Source: an uncultured Bacteroidota bacterium
GTDB taxonomy: Bacteria > Bacteroidota > Bacteroidia > Chitinophagales > Chitinophagaceae
Assembly: GCA_946479615.1 (NCBI GenBank)
Contig: CAMLGR010000183.1
Coordinates: 1 to 8,304 of the forward strand
Direction: 5' to 3'
DNA: 8,304 bases
Part shown: piece after piece, positions 6,983 through 8,304 of the stretch
Position numbering within the stretch: position 1 is the stretch's first letter
Layout: each line of letters begins with the position of its first letter
Position numbers and translations under genes: made by a program
The notes under the pieces: model-generated
The model's input: only the letters and a program-made list of their open reading frames with translations
Told to the model about the DNA's origin: nothing
The model's database searches: none

Positions 6983-7080
6983 ATTCAGAATTATGAATTC
7001 AGAATGAAAGAATATAATGTAAAAGGTGATCAGCTTCAAACTGATCACCTTTTACATTCTTAATTATAAATTCATAATTC
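6983..7080. repeat. Compound inverted repeat with short direct repeats between convergent genes
   Basis: Outer arms GAATTATGAATT (6988-6999) and AATTCATAATTC (7069-7080) are exact reverse complements and enclose the 18-bp hairpin at 7016-7058. The left arm also carries a 9-bp direct repeat, ATTCAGAAT, at 6983-6991 and 6997-7005. This AATTC/GAATT-rich pattern looks like a dispersed intergenic repeat, which one window cannot establish. The outer arms nearly reach the last codon of greA. Confidence 0.6.
7016..7058. terminator. Bidirectional terminator between the winged-helix gene and greA
   Basis: An 18-bp perfect stem has arms at 7016-7033 and 7041-7058 (core AAAAGGTGATCAG / CTGATCACCTTTT) and a 7-nt loop CTTCAAA. 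The A-rich and T-rich stem ends give a T stretch after the GC-containing core on either strand. It lies between convergent genes, 38 nt after one stop and 30 nt after the other, so it probably ends both transcripts. The T-run is shorter than in the other terminators here. Confidence 0.8.
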
Positions 7081-7088
7081 CACCTTCT

Positions 7089-7562
7089 CTACAGCGTGAT
7101 ATTATCTATTTTAAATTTCACTGTACCGGCGGGTGCTATCACTTCAGCAGTATCGCCGATGTGTTTTCCCAATATGCCTTTACCGATAGGGGATGTTACC
7201 GAGATCTTGCCGGCTTTGAGATCGGCTTCCTGTTCGCTCACGACCTGGTAAGTGACCTGTTTTTTGGTGTTCAGGTTTGTCAATGTTACTTTGGTGAGAA
7301 TAGATACTTTGCTGGTATCGATACTTGATTCATCGAGAATACGGATATTGGACAAAGAGCCTTCCATAGCAGCGATCTTGGCTTCCAGCAATCCCTGCGC
7401 CTCTTTGGCAGCATCGTATTCTGCATTTTCTTTCAAATCGCCTTTTTCCCTGGCTTCGGCAATGGCACGGCTAGCAGCCGGCCTGTCCACTGCTTTCATA
7501 CGTTGCAATTCCGCTTTCATTTGTTCCAGCGTTTCTTTGGTCACGTATTGAATGTTACTCAT
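7089..7562 (-). CDS. greA: Transcription elongation factor GreA
   Basis: GreA enters the secondary channel of RNA polymerase and stimulates cleavage of the backtracked 3' RNA end, rescuing stalled complexes. The 157-residue product has the normal family length and both domains: an N-terminal coiled coil (about 1-75) and an FKBP-like C-terminal domain (about 84-157, with SPIGKGILGKHIGDTAEV). The tip carries GDLKENAEYDAAKE, where D42 and E45 correspond to the acidic pair of E. coli GreA that coordinates the catalytic magnesium. The ATG is fixed by a strong Shine-Dalgarno sequence and by the conserved start MSNIQYVTKETLEQMKAEL. The gene converges on the winged-helix gene and shares its terminator. 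A hairpin with a U-tract in its 5' leader suggests regulation by premature termination. Confidence 0.97.
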   Translation of the reverse strand: MSNIQYVTKETLEQMKAELQRMKAVDRPAASRAIAEAREKGDLKENAEYDAAKEAQGLLEAKIAAMEGSLSNIRILDESSIDTSKVSILTKVTLTNLNTKKQVTYQVVSEQEADLKAGKISVTSPIGKGILGKHIGDTAEVIAPAGTVKFKIDNITL

Positions 7563-7565
7563 AAA

Positions 7566-7574
7566 ACCTCCTTT
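7566..7574 (-). promoter_or_regulatory. Perfect Shine-Dalgarno sequence of greA
   Basis: On the minus strand AAAGGAGGT lies three bases before the ATG. None of the other gene starts here (1037, 2474, 4756, 5424) has such a site, in keeping with weak Shine-Dalgarno use in Bacteroidota. The site therefore stands out and supports the chosen greA start. Confidence 0.85.
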
Positions 7575-7584
7575 GGATTAAATC

Positions 7585-7625
7585 AAAAAAAACAGCAACG
7601 CCTCAGTAGTTAACTGAAGCGTTGC
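7585..7625 (-). terminator. Terminator-like hairpin in the greA leader (candidate attenuator)
   Basis: Read on the minus strand, GCAACGCTTCAGT (7625-7613), a 5-nt loop, and ACTGAGGCGTTGC (7607-7595) form a 13-bp stem with one U-G wobble, followed by TG and eight T residues (7592-7585). On the plus strand the same position is a C-A mismatch and no T-run follows, so the structure is built for the minus strand. It lies only 10 nt upstream of the greA Shine-Dalgarno sequence and downstream of the -7 box at 7643-7636. It could end the preceding dehydrogenase transcript, attenuate greA, or both. Confidence 0.8.
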
Positions 7626-7635
7626 GGTATTGATT

Positions 7636-7643
7636 CAAAGATA
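7636..7643 (-). promoter_or_regulatory. Putative -7 promoter box of greA
   Basis: TATCTTTG on the minus strand matches the Bacteroidota -7 consensus TAnnTTTG exactly. No good TTTG lies 19-21 nt upstream, so the -33 side is weak. A start near 7631 would put the leader hairpin at about +6 and the greA ATG about 70 nt downstream. Confidence 0.45.
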
Positions 7644-7665
7644 GTAAAGTATTTGACATGGAAAG

Positions 7666-7755
7666 CTAACCTAATCCTAATTTTTCCAGTATAACCGCCG
7701 CCATTTTATAATAGGCTTCATGGCTATAGCCGGCAATATGCGGCGTAACAAGGGT
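7666..7755 (-). CDS. D-2-hydroxyacid dehydrogenase, C-terminal fragment (broken at a junction)
   Basis: Only about 28 C-terminal codons are present: [20 protein letters not shown] and then VILEKLGLG, ending in a TAG at 7668-7666. TPHIAGYS is the signature near the end of NAD-dependent D-2-hydroxyacid dehydrogenases (the phosphoglycerate/erythronate-4-phosphate dehydrogenase type), and its histidine is the catalytic acid/base. The substrate cannot be told from this tail. Upstream of about 7755 the frame stays open but the residues no longer resemble the family, because that DNA encodes a GH20 domain on the other strand. A normal protein of this type has over 300 residues, so at least nine tenths is missing. 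The exact boundary is uncertain by about 10 bases. The gene would lie upstream of greA in the same direction, about 100 bp away. Confidence 0.8.
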   Translation of the reverse strand, partial: TLVTPHIAGYSHEAYYKMAAVILEKLGLG

Positions 7756-8304
7756 AAGTATTATTCCCCGGAAGAGATTACGGATTTGATTTCTTATTGT
7801 AAGGTGCGTCATATCGTTTTCGTGCCTGAAATCGATATGCCGGGCCACAGTGCTGCATTTGCGCGTGCGATGAAGACAAGTATGCAAAGCGACAGCGGAA
7901 TGCAGGTAATAAAAAATATCCTCCGTGAAATATGTACTAATTCCGATTTGGAATATATCCACATCGGAGCTGATGAAGTAAAAATTACAAACAAGGATTT
8001 TATTCCCGAGGTGACATCATATATAGAAGGTTATGGCAAGCATGTGATAGGATGGCAACCGGGTGGGAATTATACCAGCAAAACGATTCGCCAGTTGTGG
8101 ATGGATGACAATGCACGCCACCTTTCAGAAAAGAACATAAAATTCATCGACTCCCGACACCTTTACCTGAATCACATGGATCCATTAGAGGCGGTCGTCA
8201 CCATATTCAATCGCAAGATAGCTGACCAAACGAACGGTGACTCCTCCGCGATCGGAGCTACTCTTTGCCTATGGAATGACAGGAGAGTTGAAGATGGAGC
8301 CGAT
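7750..8304 (+). CDS. Glycoside hydrolase family 20 (beta-N-acetylhexosaminidase-like), internal fragment
   Basis: GH20 enzymes remove terminal N-acetylglucosamine or N-acetylgalactosamine from glycans such as chitin oligomers by substrate-assisted catalysis. The open frame from 7750 to the window end (185 codons, no stop) shows the GH20 order: [20 protein letters not shown], then [13 protein letters not shown], then YIHIGADEV, whose D-E pair (7972-7977) is the catalytic dyad, then [15 protein letters not shown] and [10 protein letters not shown]. The usual motif is HIGGDE, so the alanine is a mild variant. The first half of the TIM barrel and any signal peptide are missing. The frame does continue upstream to ATGs at 7738 and 7720, but those codons lie in the antisense of the dehydrogenase tail and are not GH20-like. 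The 3' end lies outside the window. This is therefore a piece joined to foreign sequence near 7750. Confidence 0.88.

Noticed and set aside
7026..7551. Plus-strand open frames across greA (7026-7328, 7252-7551)
   Set aside because: Antisense shadows of greA, whose product is unmistakable over its full length.
7720..7749. ATG at 7720 or 7738 as the true start of a GH20 gene
   Set aside because: It would give a protein lacking half the catalytic barrel and a signal peptide, and these codons are the antisense of the conserved TPHIAGYS segment.
7756..7994. Minus-strand frames extending upstream of the dehydrogenase tail
   Set aside because: The plus strand encodes conserved GH20 motifs here; the minus frames show no family resemblance beyond the 28 C-terminal codons.
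1..8304. CRISPR array, tRNA, rRNA, transposase or phage genes
   Set aside because: No regularly spaced repeats, no tRNA-like cloverleaf and no recognisable transposase or phage protein were found on reading both strands.

Overview
The window reads as a chromosomal segment of a Bacteroidota bacterium, most likely from the Chitinophagaceae (Chitinophaga/Niastella-like). Four things point there: a secreted protein with a type IX secretion sorting tail, a TonB-dependent receptor with an N-terminal carboxypeptidase-regulatory-like domain, promoters matching the Bacteroidota pattern TTTG-N19-21-TAnnTTTG, and start codons that mostly lack a Shine-Dalgarno sequence. The genus is inference; the phylum is well supported.

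Layout. Positions 1-437 hold the 3' end of atpA (F1 ATP synthase alpha), closed by a strong intrinsic terminator. About 600 bp without a convincing gene follow, holding a promoter and a long leader for a T9SS-secreted, signal-peptide-bearing surface protein (1037-2362), which has its own terminator. A textbook Bacteroidota promoter (2423-2454), with a symmetric repeat in its spacer, then starts a co-oriented five-gene run: TonB-dependent receptor (2474-4726), small secreted alpha-helical/TPR-like protein (4756-5382), two related six-helix membrane proteins (5424-6014 and 6014-6697) and a winged-helix regulator (6690-6977). The last three overlap and are probably translationally coupled. The run ends at a long perfect hairpin shared with the convergent gene greA (7089-7562, minus strand).

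Upstream of greA on the minus strand lie a perfect Shine-Dalgarno sequence, a terminator-like hairpin with an eight-U tail and a -7 promoter box placed before that hairpin. This suggests attenuation, or a short leader RNA, in the greA 5' region.

Beyond this the window is broken. The last ~28 codons of a D-2-hydroxyacid dehydrogenase (minus strand) stop abruptly near 7750. The sequence switches to the middle of a GH20 beta-N-acetylhexosaminidase catalytic domain on the plus strand, which runs off the end. Both genes lack their N-terminal parts at the same point, so this is either an assembly chimera or a real rearrangement.

Working model (inference): the receptor and small secreted protein form the envelope part of an uptake or sensing system, the paralogous membrane pair sits in the inner membrane, and the winged-helix protein regulates some or all of them. 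The substrate cannot be read from the sequence.
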